The notes under the pieces: generated by a model
What the model saw: the letters and a program-made list of their open reading frames with translations, nothing else
What the model was told of the DNA's origin: nothing
Database searches by the model: none
Made by a program: the position numbers and the translations under genes
Shown here: piece after piece, positions 1 through 8,542 of the stretch
Layout: each line of letters starts with the position of its first letter
Numbering within the stretch: position 1 is the stretch's first letter
Assembly: GCF_023509525.1 (NCBI RefSeq)
Contig: NZ_JAKNCJ010000002.1
Coordinates: 434,001 to 498,000 of the forward strand
DNA from: Brachybacterium equifaecis
GTDB taxonomy: Bacteria > Actinomycetota > Actinomycetes > Actinomycetales > Dermabacteraceae
Direction of reading: 5' to 3'
DNA length: 64,000 nucleotides

Positions 1-875
1 TCGTAGAGGGTCTGGGTGTCGGCGTTCAGCCGGTCGGCGGCGGCCTGGCGCGAGGCGGCGTCCGGGAAGGAGAACGGGGAGCCGGGCTCGCTGAACAGAT
101 CGGCCTCGATGCGGTGCCAGCCCGTCCAGGTCTCGAGCACCGCGGGATCGGTGACGGAGGAGCCCGCGTCGGCCGCGACGTCCTGGATGCGCAGATCCAG
201 AGCCGCGTCGAGATCACCGGCCTCCTCGATGCCGAACGCCTCCGCCGTCGGCTCGATGCGCTCGTAGTACGAGCGGGCCTGCGGGAACAGGGCGCGGGCG
301 AGCTCGAGGTCGCCGCTGGTGTAGGCGTCGGTGAAGGCCTTGGTCTCGGTGACGAGGGTGCCGACCTGATCGCGCACGTACGCGGTGTAGTTCGTGACCG
401 CGGCGGCTTCGAGCTCCTGCGTGGACTCGTCGACCGCGGGGGCGTCGCTCGGCAGGGCGGTGAACGCCGCATCGCCGACGAACGCGCCGACCATGTTCGG
501 CTTGCAGGCCGTGTAGTACTCGCCCTCCGGCAGTGCCGCGGTGAGGGTCACGGTGGTGCCGGGGCCGATGTTCTCCTGCTCGGAGATGATGCGCAGCTTG
601 TCCCCCGCGAGCACCTCGAACTCGTTGGGCACGGTCCCGTTGTTCGTGACCTCGAAGCTGACGACGCCCGAGGGGGCCGACGCCGCCGAGACCTCGCAGT
701 TCGTGTCCGTGATCGACACGGGGATCGGGCCGGCCGCGGCGGCGCCGCCGTCGGACGCCGCGCCGCCGGCGGCGCCCGTGCCGGGGTTCGCGGTGCAGGC
801 GCACAGTGCGAGCACGGCGCACGCGGCGACCGGGGAGAGGCGACGGGCGCTGCGGAGGGAGGGTCGGGCGGTCAT
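1..875 (-). CDS. efeO: EfeO iron-uptake lipoprotein (3' end outside window)
   Basis: Extracytoplasmic component of the EfeUOB ferrous/ferric iron importer, acting on the outer face of the membrane. The frame reads from an ATG at 875 to the window edge (about 291 residues). The N-terminus has a basic region, a hydrophobic stretch and a lipobox-like VLALCAC, then an Ala/Gly linker and a cupredoxin-like domain (VSFEVTNNGTVPNEFEVL, NIGPGTTVTLT), followed by the helical M75-type domain that contains the HxxxE metal motif (WHRIEADLF). The start ATG overlaps the efeU stop as ATGA, so the two genes are translationally coupled and share the iron-responsive promoter in front of efeU. efeB would be expected further downstream, outside the window. 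Confidence 0.9.
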   Translation of the reverse strand, partial: MTARPSLRSARRLSPVAACAVLALCACTANPGTGAAGGAASDGGAAAAGPIPVSITDTNCEVSAASAPSGVVSFEVTNNGTVPNEFEVLAGDKLRIISEQENIGPGTTVTLTAALPEGEYYTACKPNMVGAFVGDAAFTALPSDAPAVDESTQELEAAAVTNYTAYVRDQVGTLVTETKAFTDAYTSGDLELARALFPQARSYYERIEPTAEAFGIEEAGDLDAALDLRIQDVAADAGSSVTDPAVLETWTGWHRIEADLFSEPGSPFSFPDAASRQAAADRLNADTQTLY

Positions 876-1813
876 GAGGCGCTCCTGGGAGTCGGGGTGA
901 TGGGGAGGGCTGCGGGGGCGGCGGTCGCGGAAGCCGCCGCAGCGGCGGCAGGCGCGGTGGCGGTCGCGGCGGCGGGACGCGGGCGGCGGGAGCCCCGCAG
1001 GCGCAGCAGGAACACGGCGAGCACCGGCACGAGGTAGGCCCACCACGCGATGACCTGCAGGACCGTCGGCGCGAGGCTCACCTGGAACATCGCGTTCAGC
1101 ACCACGTACGCCCAGTACAGGGGCGAGGCGGTGGAGGTGAGGAGGTGGCTGAGGTCCCAAGCGTGGTGGGTGATGCCGGGCAGGACGCCGGCCTCCTGGA
1201 AGTCGCCGATCGCGTAGGAGGTGATCCCAGCGGCGACGACGATCAGCAGCAGCCCGGTGCCCGTGAAGAACGTGGACAGGTTCAGACGCAGCGCGCCGCG
1301 GTAGATCAGGAGGCCGAGCACGATCGCGATCGCGAAGCCGATCACGATCCCCGCCGTGGTGAGCGGGCGGGACTGCTCCACGGAGGAGCGCACGGTCGCC
1401 CAGACCAGCAGCCCCGTCTCGAGGCCTTCGCGGCCCACCGCCATCACGGCGATGAGCACGATGCCCCAGCCGCCGCCGCGCTCCAGCGCTGCGCGCAGCC
1501 CGCCCTCGAGCTGGGACTTCATCGCCCGCGCATGCGAGGACATCCAGAAGATCATGCCGGTGGTGAGGGCGACCGCGACCAGGGACAGGGTGCCGCCGAG
1601 GATCTCCTGCGCCTGGAAGGTGAGGGTCTGCGGACCGAACGTGAGGACCGCCCCCAGCAGCAGGGGCACTGCCGCGGCGATGGCGATCCCGGCCCAGAGC
1701 CGGGGCAGCACGTCCCGCCGCCCGACCTTCACCAGGTAGGCGACGAGGATCCCGACGACGAGGGACGCCTCGAGGCCTTCGCGCAGGGCGATGAGGAGAT
1801 TGGCGAGGAGCAT
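872..1813 (-). CDS. efeU: EfeU/Ftr1-family iron permease
   Basis: Membrane iron permease of the oxidase-dependent iron transporter family, 313 residues. Starting at the ATG at 1813 gives MLLANLLIALREGLEASLVVG, so the first membrane helix contains the REGLE iron motif; a second REGLE (GREGLETGLLVW) lies in a later helix, as expected for Ftr1/EfeU. Several further hydrophobic helices follow, then an Ala/Arg-rich cytoplasmic tail. A longer upstream reading exists in the same frame but has no membrane character and would start inside the intergenic region, so it is rejected. The gene is first in an efeU-efeO operon with an ATGA overlap, and a DtxR/IdeR-like box lies about 75-100 bp upstream, pointing to repression under iron sufficiency. 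Confidence 0.93.
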   Translation of the reverse strand: MLLANLLIALREGLEASLVVGILVAYLVKVGRRDVLPRLWAGIAIAAAVPLLLGAVLTFGPQTLTFQAQEILGGTLSLVAVALTTGMIFWMSSHARAMKSQLEGGLRAALERGGGWGIVLIAVMAVGREGLETGLLVWATVRSSVEQSRPLTTAGIVIGFAIAIVLGLLIYRGALRLNLSTFFTGTGLLLIVVAAGITSYAIGDFQEAGVLPGITHHAWDLSHLLTSTASPLYWAYVVLNAMFQVSLAPTVLQVIAWWAYLVPVLAVFLLRLRGSRRPRPAAATATAPAAAAAASATAAPAALPITPTPRSAS

Positions 1814-1884
1814 GGGACCTGCTTCGAGCGAGGAGGGTTCGGCGGGGAGGATGGAGCGGGAAGCGGCGGGCCGCACCCCTACGG

Positions 1885-1910
1885 TAAGGCATGCCTGGCT
1901 TGCCGTTAAG
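1885..1910 (-). promoter_or_regulatory. Putative DtxR/IdeR-type iron box upstream of efeU
   Basis: The stretch contains TAAGGCATGCCTGGCTTGCC followed by GTTA, with a perfect palindrome AGGCATGCCT at 1887-1896 and flanking TAAGGC / GCCGTTA half-sites. It matches the general TWAGGnWnSCTWnCCTWA pattern of actinobacterial iron repressors at most of the conserved AGG and CCT positions. Its position between the efeU start and the divergent upstream gene fits an iron operator. Binding is inferred. Confidence 0.55.
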
Positions 1911-2035
1911 GGGACCTTCCTCCCTGGACGGCACCGAGCACCGGCAGCGGCTCGCCGACCGGACGCTCTGCGTCGCGCGGCGCAGATATGGGATCCTCGG
2001 ATGTCCCATCGTCGACGTCGCCGCAGGAGAGTGCC

Positions 2036-3094
2036 GTGCCAGACCTCACGCCGCAGGACGAACCGCCCACCGAGGCGCTGGACCCGGCCGACGTGGCCCG
2101 CGAGGCCGTCGGGTCGAAGCCTGCCGCCGAGGCCCGCGCGGCCGGCGAGGCCGGCGAGACCTTCGAACTGGAGCCCGCCACCGAGGCCATCGCGCCGGAG
2201 CCCGCCGCCGAGGCCATGGCACCGAAGCCCGCCTCCCGCCCCCGACCGGCCCTGCCCCCGCTGAATGTCCCGCCCGGCCCCGCCAGCGCCGAGGCCGACG
2301 CCTGGGGCGCGGGCTACCGCGAGCCAGGCCAGCCCCGGGCCGCGTCCCTCGGCCAGGGCACGAGCACGGCCGCGCAGCCCGTCGCAGCATCTGGCGCACC
2401 GGCCGCGCGCGTGGCGCCTCCCGCTGCCATGCCCGTCGCACACCCAGCACCTGCCGCATCGGCGCACGGATACGCCCAGCCCGTCGCTCCCGCGCCTCTC
2501 CCCTCCGCCCCGTCGCGGAACCGTCGGGGCCGGGCGCTGTGGTGGGGGCTCGGCGGCTGCGCGGCCCTCGTGCTGCTGCTCGTCGGCGCTCTCGCCGCGG
2601 CGACCTGGCTGCCCTCGCGGGATCCCGCGCCTGCGGCGAGCGCGAGCGCGTCCGCAGCAGCCGGCTCTTCGGCGGCGAGCAGCGGATCCCCGAGCGCGAC
2701 CTCTTCAGCGAGCGCAGGCTCCTCCCCCAGCGCTGCGGCGTCGCCCGCGCCGAAGGGCGCTGTGGCCCTCGGCGCGCTCGTCTCCCCGAGTGGCAACATC
2801 CACTGCCGCCTCGATCCCGACGCGGCCACGTGCGCCGTGGGGGTGCGGGAGTACGCCGCGCCGGGATTGCGCGACTGCGACGGCGCGGCGTTCGTGATCG
2901 CCGTGTCCGACGGCGAAGCGGCCCCCGCCTGCGGGAGCACGGTCGAGGCGCCCTCGGCCGCAGAGCTCCCCTACGGCTCGAGCGCCGTCAACGGGGAGAT
3001 GGCCTGCACCAGCGCCGCCGACGGCATGACCTGCTGGAGCACCCGCACAGGCCACGGCTTCACGGTGAGCAAGACCGAGTATTCGACGTTCTGA
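2036..3094 (+). CDS. Membrane-anchored protein with C-terminal DUF6636-like cysteine domain
   Basis: About 352 residues. A GTG at 2036 with AGGAGA six bases upstream is preferred; an in-frame ATG at 1988 is the alternative. The first ~160 residues are Pro/Ala/Glu-rich and probably cytoplasmic, followed by one membrane helix (LVLLLVGALAAATWL), a Ser/Ala linker and an extracellular domain of about 110 residues. That domain opens with VSPSGNIHCRLD and carries several cysteines ending in MTCWSTRTGHGFTVS; this SPSGNIxC ... CW..TGHGF layout matches the actinobacterial DUF6636 family. Function is unknown; a disulfide-stabilised surface domain is inferred. It is transcribed divergently from efeUO. 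Confidence 0.75.
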   Translation: MPDLTPQDEPPTEALDPADVAREAVGSKPAAEARAAGEAGETFELEPATEAIAPEPAAEAMAPKPASRPRPALPPLNVPPGPASAEADAWGAGYREPGQPRAASLGQGTSTAAQPVAASGAPAARVAPPAAMPVAHPAPAASAHGYAQPVAPAPLPSAPSRNRRGRALWWGLGGCAALVLLLVGALAAATWLPSRDPAPAASASASAAAGSSAASSGSPSATSSASAGSSPSAAASPAPKGAVALGALVSPSGNIHCRLDPDAATCAVGVREYAAPGLRDCDGAAFVIAVSDGEAAPACGSTVEAPSAAELPYGSSAVNGEMACTSAADGMTCWSTRTGHGFTVSKTEYSTF

Positions 3095-3133
3095 GGGGCG
3101 CGGCCCGGCGCACGGCGCCGGCTGGTCAGGTGC

Positions 3134-3934
3134 TCATGCCCGCGCGATGATCTCGCCGTGCAGGAGGGTGAACCACCCGTCGGCGTCCTCTGCCCAGGCA
3201 CGGAAGGCGACGGCGATGCCGTCGAGCTCCTCCTGCGCGGCTCTGCCTTCGCGCACGAGCTGCGCGCCGAGGGCGGTGCCGGAGATGCGCTCCGCGCTCG
3301 TGCCCGCCCACCAGGCGCGCTCTTGCTCGGTTGCGTAGCACCAGGTCGAGGCGCTGGGGCCGACGTCCGCGAAGCCGGCGGCGTGCGCCCAGGCGAGCAG
3401 GCGCCGACCGGCGTCAGGCGCGCCCCCATTGGCCCGGGCCGCGCCCTCGTACAGCTCCCGCCAGCGGTCGAGCTCAGGCGCTTCGGGCCACCACCGGAAG
3501 GCGCCGTAATCGGCGTCGCGCGCGGCGACGATCCCGCCGGGCTGCGTCACGCGCCGCATCTGCGCCAGCGCCTCGATCGGCGCGCGGACATGCTGCAGCA
3601 CCTGGTGGGCGTGGACGACGTCGAACTCCGCCGTCTCGAAGGGCAGGTCGTGGGCGTCGCCGACGACCACGCGCACGCCGGAGATCCCCTGCGCGGCGAG
3701 CTCGTCGCGCGTCAGCTGGGCGGAGCGCTCCTCCACCTCGAGGGCCGTCACGTTCTCGGGGCCGACGATCCGCGCGAGATCAGCCGTGATCGTGCCTGCA
3801 CCGCTGCCCACGTCGAGCAGGCGCAGCCCGGGACGCAGATGCGGCAGCAGGTAGGCGGCGGAGTTCTCGGCGGTGCGGCGGCGATGGCCGCTGAGGACGG
3901 CGGGAGCGTAGCCGTGGGTGTAGGGCGGGGTCAT
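3134..3934 (-). CDS. Class I SAM-dependent methyltransferase
   Basis: 266 residues. Motif I is LLDVGSGAGTITADLA (about residues 39-54), followed by an acidic strand end (ALEVEE), motif GDAHDLPF and motif IV FDVVHAHQVLQHV, the layout of UbiE/Methyltransf_11-type enzymes. SAM binding is clear; the methyl acceptor is not. The start is taken at the ATG at 3934 because the protein then begins close to the Rossmann domain; the longer upstream reading runs through hairpin sequence. No good Shine-Dalgarno site is visible. It lies alone, convergent with the DUF6636 gene. Confidence 0.8.
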   Translation of the reverse strand: MTPPYTHGYAPAVLSGHRRRTAENSAAYLLPHLRPGLRLLDVGSGAGTITADLARIVGPENVTALEVEERSAQLTRDELAAQGISGVRVVVGDAHDLPFETAEFDVVHAHQVLQHVRAPIEALAQMRRVTQPGGIVAARDADYGAFRWWPEAPELDRWRELYEGAARANGGAPDAGRRLLAWAHAAGFADVGPSASTWCYATEQERAWWAGTSAERISGTALGAQLVREGRAAQEELDGIAVAFRAWAEDADGWFTLLHGEIIARA

Positions 3935-4094
3935 AGAGGGAGGGTAGCCGGGATGTGCACAGTGCGAGACAGATTGTCTCGCATATCGGAACTTCGGGGG
4001 CGGCGGGGCGGGACTCGTGTGGCCGACCGAGGCGGCGGAGCGGGTCGAGGTCGTGGAGCGGGCGGGGCCGTGGGGCGGGTCGTTTGCGGGCATT

Positions 4095-4165
4095 GGTAGA
4101 GATGTCGGCATTGCGATCTCTGGGCCATATATCGCTCTCATGCGCGCTATGCCGACATCTCCACC
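4095..4165. repeat. Imperfect long inverted repeat (17 bp arms) in the 3935-4243 gap
   Basis: Arms 4095-4111 (GGTAGAGATGTCGGCAT) and 4149-4165 (ATGCCGACATCTCCACC) pair with a single mismatch. The 37-base interior contains a smaller GCGAT/ATCGC dyad. It lies about 160 bp upstream of the methyltransferase start and downstream of the tRNA, in a 309 bp gap with no coding potential. It could be a terminator or part of the hairpin set seen elsewhere in this window. Confidence 0.6.
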
Positions 4166-4201
4166 CACGGCCACCTGGCCCTCGCCGACCCATGACATGA
4201 C

Positions 4202-4237
4202 AGTGCCCCTGACCCGAAATCCCAGGTTAGGGGCACT
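4202..4237 (-). terminator. Terminator-like hairpin after tRNA-Thr
   Basis: AGTGCCCCTGACC (4202-4214) pairs with GGTTAGGGGCACT (4225-4237), 13 bp with one G-U pair and a 10-base loop. It begins seven bases beyond the 3' end of the minus-strand tRNA, the right position for its terminator. No long U-tract follows, as is usual in high-GC actinobacteria. Confidence 0.7.
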
Positions 4238-4243
4238 TTCACG

Positions 4244-4315
4244 AGCTGGAGACGAGATTCGAACTCGCAACCGCCTGTTTACAAGACAGGTGCGCTACCG
4301 TTGCGCCACTCCAGC
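4244..4315 (-). tRNA. tRNA-Thr (anticodon TGT)
   Basis: On the minus strand the sequence folds as a full cloverleaf: acceptor GCTGGAG pairs with CTCCAGC, the D arm is GCGCAACGGTAGCGC, the anticodon stem CCTGT/ACAGG encloses the loop CTTGTAA (anticodon TGT), and the T arm is GCGAG-TTCGAAT-CTCGT, with discriminator T. CCA is not encoded. A terminator-like hairpin follows directly. Confidence 0.95.
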
Positions 4316-4426
4316 GTGCGGGCGGGGGCCCGCGATGCACCCGGAAGCCTACCCGAGCGCCGAGACCCCGCCCGGCCCGCAACTGCAGAGGAGGCCTGCG
4401 GGCCTCTCACCGCGAGCCGCGAGCTC

Positions 4427-4475
4427 AGAGCCCAGAGCCCAGAGCCCAGAGCCCAGAGCCCAGAGCCCAGAGCCC
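4427..4475. repeat. Heptamer tandem repeat, seven copies of AGAGCCC
   Basis: Seven exact head-to-tail copies of AGAGCCC, ending five bases from the stop codon of the DsbA-like gene (which ends at 4480). Perfect copies of a short unit are typical of slippage-prone, variable-number repeats. Confidence 0.95.
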
Positions 4476-4479
4476 AGCC

Positions 4480-5307
4480 TCAGCCGTTGCCGCCGTCGGA
4501 GGCGCCGCCGCCGTCGGACGCGCTCGCGCCCGAGGTGCCGCCTGCAGCCTGGATGGTCTGCAGCAGGACGCCCGGCTGGCTCCACTCCGCGGAGGTGACG
4601 ACCGTCCCGTTCACGGTGACGTAGGGGGTGCCGGCGCCGCCGGAGCTCTCCTGGGCGCCCGGGTCGACGACGGTGCGGATCCACGGCTGGAAAGTGCGGG
4701 CCTGGATGTCCTTCTGGACCTGCTCGCTCGCCCCTGCCTGCTGGGCGTAGGTCCACAGCGTCTCGTCATCCAGGCCTGCCGAGCCCTCCGCGGGCTGGTT
4801 CGTGAACAGAAGCTGCTGGAAGGCGATGAAGTGCGCGGGATCGTCGTTGTAGACGGCCGCTGCGGCGTTCGCGGCGCGGGAGGAGTAGTCGCCGGTCGTG
4901 GACTGCGAGTCGAGGAAGCGGCGCATGTAGAGGTGCACCGTGACGTCCTCGTTCTCGATGAGGTTCGCGAGGTCCTCGCCGTTGTACTGCTCGAAGATGC
5001 CGCAGATCGGGCACATGAAGTCCAGGTGCAGCTCGACGACCGGCTTGCCCGAGCCCTCCGGGGCGCCGAGCACGAGGTAGGGCTGCTCGCTCGCCACTCC
5101 CGCAGGGGTCGCTGCCGGCTCGGACGCGGCCTTCGAGGAGCTCCAGACGAGGTAGCCGATCCCGGCTGCGATCGCGAGCGCCGCGACCACGATGGCGGCG
5201 ATGATCGCGGTGCGGCGGCTGCGCTGGCGCTTGAGCTCTGCCTGGCGCTGGGCGCGGATCGCTTCGCGCTGCGCCTCGCGGCGCTCTTGGGCGGTGGATG
5301 CGGCCAA
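4480..5307 (-). CDS. DsbA-like thioredoxin-fold membrane protein
   Basis: 275 residues. A charged coiled N-terminus (residues 1-32, rich in Arg, Glu, Gln) precedes a single membrane helix (about 33-55). The exported domain is a DsbA/Thioredoxin_4-like fold with the active site C99-P-I-C102 (DFMCPICGIF) and the cis-Pro loop GTPYVTVNG near residue 230, ending in a Gly/Ser/Asp-rich tail. It resembles the actinobacterial membrane-anchored thiol oxidases/isomerases that fold secreted proteins. It stands alone on the minus strand. Substrates are unknown. A variable heptamer repeat lies just past its stop codon. Confidence 0.88.
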   Translation of the reverse strand: MAASTAQERREAQREAIRAQRQAELKRQRSRRTAIIAAIVVAALAIAAGIGYLVWSSSKAASEPAATPAGVASEQPYLVLGAPEGSGKPVVELHLDFMCPICGIFEQYNGEDLANLIENEDVTVHLYMRRFLDSQSTTGDYSSRAANAAAAVYNDDPAHFIAFQQLLFTNQPAEGSAGLDDETLWTYAQQAGASEQVQKDIQARTFQPWIRTVVDPGAQESSGGAGTPYVTVNGTVVTSAEWSQPGVLLQTIQAAGGTSGASASDGGGASDGGNG

Positions 5308-5441
5308 GGGTCCTCCTCGCCGCTGCGGAAGCGGCTGGTGATCGGGCGGCGCCGGCGCGCAGTGGAGCGCCAGCGGCGTGGGAGACGGGACGATTCGAGT
5401 CTACCGATCGGTCCTGAGCCGCCCCGGGACTCCCACCCGAC

Positions 5442-7613
5442 TCACCGCCAGAAGGCGATCGTCCCCAGCCGCGGGCCGTTCCAGAAGGGCACGTAGTCGA
5501 TCTCGCCGCCCCGGGCGAGGATCACCGCGACCACGGCGCCGAACAGGAGCAGGAGCAGGGCGCCGACGACCATCCCCCAGACCGCGTCGGGAGTGGACGC
5601 CTCGACCATGCGGTGAGCGCCGTTGCGGGTGGTGCGGGAGCCGAGGCCCACCCACACCAGCAGCAGCATGATCGCGGCCGCGATGCCGGTGACGGCGCCG
5701 TCGGGAAGCACGGCGCCCGACGTCGTCACGGCGGCATCGACGGCGAGGCCGACGATCAGCCCGAGCACGAGCGGCAGGAGCGCCTGCAGCGCGGTCACCA
5801 GGACGCCCCCGACGAAGCGGAACGGCGCCGCGAACCCGGCCGCGACCTGCGGACCGCTGCCTGCGCTGCCGCGCGCGCGACGCATCTCGACCGCGCGGTG
5901 CGACTGCTCCCACGTGCGGGCGAGCCCGCCCAGCACCAGCACGAGGGCCAGCGCGATGTACGGGGCGATCACGGCGAGCGCGACGAGGATCAGGTGCCCG
6001 AGCCACACCAGCAGCCTGCGGCGGGGCGGCGGCGGGGGCGGCTGCCAGGCCGCGGCCTGCTGCTGCATCGGGGCGTACTGCTGGAGCGGATACCCCTGGG
6101 GCGACTGCTGCGGCACGGGGTAGCCGGGGTGCGCCTGGTGCTGGGGTGAGTACTGCGGATGGGGATCTGCGAGCGCCGCGCCCGGGTGGGGGTGAAGGGC
6201 GGCGGCGGTAGCGTACGCCCGCTCGGGCGCCTCGCTCCAGCCGTGCCCTGCGCCGCCGTCGGCCGCTGGCACCGGCTCCCGGTAGGAGCCTGCGGCAGGG
6301 TCGTCGCGGACGACGGGCATCGGCCGGGTCGCGGTGTCGATCGGGGCGAAGACCTCCGTGGCCGGCTCGCGGGAGGCACGGGGCTCATCGCGCGGGGAGG
6401 AAGGGATGCGCTGGGTGGCATCGGCGCCGGAAGCATCCCGCATCAGGGCTTCCGTGCGGCCTGCGTCCTCATCGGCGCCGACGCGCGGGAGCGCCTGCGT
6501 CCGGTCCGCATCCTCGTCGAACCGCGGCAGCGCCTGCGTCCGGTCCGCCTCCTCGTCGAAGCGGGCCAGCGCCTGCGTCCGATCCGCATCCTCGTCGAAC
6601 CGCGGCAGCGCCTGCGTGCGGTCGGCGTCGTCGGCCCTGCTGAGCGCGGCGGTCGGCGCTGCGACCCGGCTCGATCCGGCGAGCGCGCTGCGGGAGATGA
6701 CCTCGGTGGGGCCCGGATCCTCGTAGCGCGTAAGGTCCAGGGCCTCGAGGCGCTCGCGCATCTCCGCGGCGCTCGGGCGCGCGGCGGGGTCGGCCCGAAG
6801 AGCCGCCCGCAGCCACTCGGCGAGCTCCACGGGCACGCCCTCGAGATCGATCTCGCCCCGCTCGGCCCGCATGAGCACGAGGTCCGCCCGACCGGTGCCG
6901 AACGGCTCGCGGCCCGTCGCGGCGAATGCGAGCACGGCGGCGAGCGCCCACCAGTCGCCGGCCGCGCCGGTCTGATCGCGCCGCATGACGTCGGGATCGA
7001 GATACGCGGCGGTGCCCATCACGAGCCCGGTGGAGGTCATGCGGGACTCCTCGGCCGCGATCGCGATGCCGAAGTCGATGATCACCGGGTCCAGCCCGAA
7101 GCCGTCGGGGCTGTACCCGAACAGATCCTCCTCGAGCGCGCCGCGCAGCAGCACGTTGGAGGGCTTGAGGTCGCGGTGCACGACCCCCGCATCGTGGATG
7201 ACCTGCAGGGCGTCCGAGAGCACGAGCCCCAGCTCCCGCACCAGCTCGGGGTGCAGGCCTCCGGTCAGGCGCACGGCCTCCTCGAGCGTCGGCCCCGGGA
7301 TGAACTCCGTGACCACGAACGCCTCGGGAGAGTCGAGCTCGGCGTCGACGATCCGCACGATGCCGCCGTGGCGCACGAGGCGCTGTGCCGCGACCTCGCG
7401 GGCGAGGCGCTCGCGGGCCCGGGCATCGTCGGCGATATCGTGGCGCAGGAGCTTGATGGCGACCTCGTTGCCGTCGGCGTCATGGGCGCGGTAGACGATG
7501 CCCATCCCGCCCGCGCCGATGCGCTCGTGGATGCGGTAGCCGGAGTCCGCCGCGAGCGTCACCAGGCGCGGATCGCGGCGCTCCGAGGGGTCTGCCGTGC
7601 TCTCGAGTGCCAT
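5442..7613 (-). CDS. PknB-like serine/threonine protein kinase with repeat linker and membrane helices
   Basis: 723 residues. The N-terminal Hanks-type kinase domain (about 26-280) is complete: Gly-rich loop IGAGGMGIVYRA, Lys54 in VAIKLL, HRDLKPSN with Asp148, DFG at 180-182 and the activation segment GTAAYLDPD. It is followed by a linker with four near-identical repeats of ADRTQALPRFDE(D/E)D and a degenerate fifth (GRTEAL), all offering a Thr in a TQAL/TEAL context next to acidic residues, which look like autophosphorylation or FHA-docking sites. A Pro/Gln-rich stretch then leads to a C-terminal membrane region with several hydrophobic helices. There are no PASTA domains, so it is not the cell-wall-sensing PknB orthologue. 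It stands alone; its substrates cannot be inferred from context. Confidence 0.9.
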   Translation of the reverse strand: MALESTADPSERRDPRLVTLAADSGYRIHERIGAGGMGIVYRAHDADGNEVAIKLLRHDIADDARARERLAREVAAQRLVRHGGIVRIVDAELDSPEAFVVTEFIPGPTLEEAVRLTGGLHPELVRELGLVLSDALQVIHDAGVVHRDLKPSNVLLRGALEEDLFGYSPDGFGLDPVIIDFGIAIAAEESRMTSTGLVMGTAAYLDPDVMRRDQTGAAGDWWALAAVLAFAATGREPFGTGRADLVLMRAERGEIDLEGVPVELAEWLRAALRADPAARPSAAEMRERLEALDLTRYEDPGPTEVISRSALAGSSRVAAPTAALSRADDADRTQALPRFDEDADRTQALARFDEEADRTQALPRFDEDADRTQALPRVGADEDAGRTEALMRDASGADATQRIPSSPRDEPRASREPATEVFAPIDTATRPMPVVRDDPAAGSYREPVPAADGGAGHGWSEAPERAYATAAALHPHPGAALADPHPQYSPQHQAHPGYPVPQQSPQGYPLQQYAPMQQQAAAWQPPPPPPRRRLLVWLGHLILVALAVIAPYIALALVLVLGGLARTWEQSHRAVEMRRARGSAGSGPQVAAGFAAPFRFVGGVLVTALQALLPLVLGLIVGLAVDAAVTTSGAVLPDGAVTGIAAAIMLLLVWVGLGSRTTRNGAHRMVEASTPDAVWGMVVGALLLLLFGAVVAVILARGGEIDYVPFWNGPRLGTIAFWR

Positions 7614-7763
7614 GGGCTCATGCTAGCCAGCACCCCCTGGGGGCCTCCGCGCCCCGGGAGCTGCCCCAGCGCCGTCTCCCTCCCGTTCGTCGGACCGCCG
7701 TGAGAGGATTCCCGCATCGCGCGCCGGAACCGCCCGGCGCATTCCACGGCGGCAGGAGACCCC

Positions 7764-8441
7764 ATGCGCAGCACACTGTTCGACGCGTCCCACCAGGAGC
7801 TGCAGTCCGACGACCGCTGGGGGCTGCAGTCCTCGAAGATGCTGCGCTGCCATCTGGACGCCACCTCCCCCGAGATCATCGCCGCCCAGGGCGCGATGGT
7901 CGCCTACCAGGGCCGCATGGACTTCTCGTACCAGGGCGCGGGCGGCGGCATGCGCATGCTCAAGAAGCTCGCCACCGGCGAAGGCGGCAGCCTCATGCGC
8001 GTGCGCGGCGAGGGAGAGGTGTTCTTCGCGAAGCAGAACTCCCACATCTTCCTCATCCAGCTGGAGAACGACGCCCTCACGCTGAACACCCGCAGCCTGC
8101 TCGCCTTCGACTCCACGATCCAGTGGGACGTCCGCTCCCTCGGCGGCGCGGGCATCATGGCAGGGGGCCTGTTCAACATGCTCCTGCAGGGCGCGGGCGC
8201 TGTCGCGGTGACGTCCGATGGCCCGCCCCTGCTGTTGGACTGCTCGCAGCAGCCCACCTACGTCGACCCCCAGGCGGCGGTGTGCTGGTCTGCGAACCTG
8301 CAGCCCACGATCAAGAACGACTTCAAGATGGGCTCGCTGATCGGCCGCGGCTCCGGTGAGTCCTTCCAGCTCGCCTTCCACGGCCCCGGGTTCGTGGTCG
8401 TCCAGCCCAGCGAGGGCGCGCCGGTCGTCACCGCCGGCTGA
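7764..8441 (+). CDS. AIM24 family protein
   Basis: 225 residues, starting at an ATG after CAGGAGA. The whole protein matches the AIM24/TIGR00266 beta-rich family: VAYQGRMDF near the start, GEGEVFFAKQNSHIFLIQL, and late LDCSQQPTYVDPQAAVCW with glycine-rich turns. Members occur widely in bacteria and as a mitochondrial biogenesis factor in yeast; the bacterial role is unknown. It is divergently placed from the kinase gene with about 150 bp between them. Confidence 0.88.
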   Translation: MRSTLFDASHQELQSDDRWGLQSSKMLRCHLDATSPEIIAAQGAMVAYQGRMDFSYQGAGGGMRMLKKLATGEGGSLMRVRGEGEVFFAKQNSHIFLIQLENDALTLNTRSLLAFDSTIQWDVRSLGGAGIMAGGLFNMLLQGAGAVAVTSDGPPLLLDCSQQPTYVDPQAAVCWSANLQPTIKNDFKMGSLIGRGSGESFQLAFHGPGFVVVQPSEGAPVVTAG

Positions 8442-8542
8442 CGGCGGCGCGGCGCGGCGCGGGAGGCCGGGACTTTCGCCGCGGGATCCGGGCATTCGGG
8501 TCACTAGCGTGAGAGCGCAACCGCCCCTCACCGGAGAAGACC

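Noticed and set aside
4427-4475. Heptamer array as a CRISPR or attachment site
   Set aside because: No spacers and no element borders; it is a simple tandem repeat.
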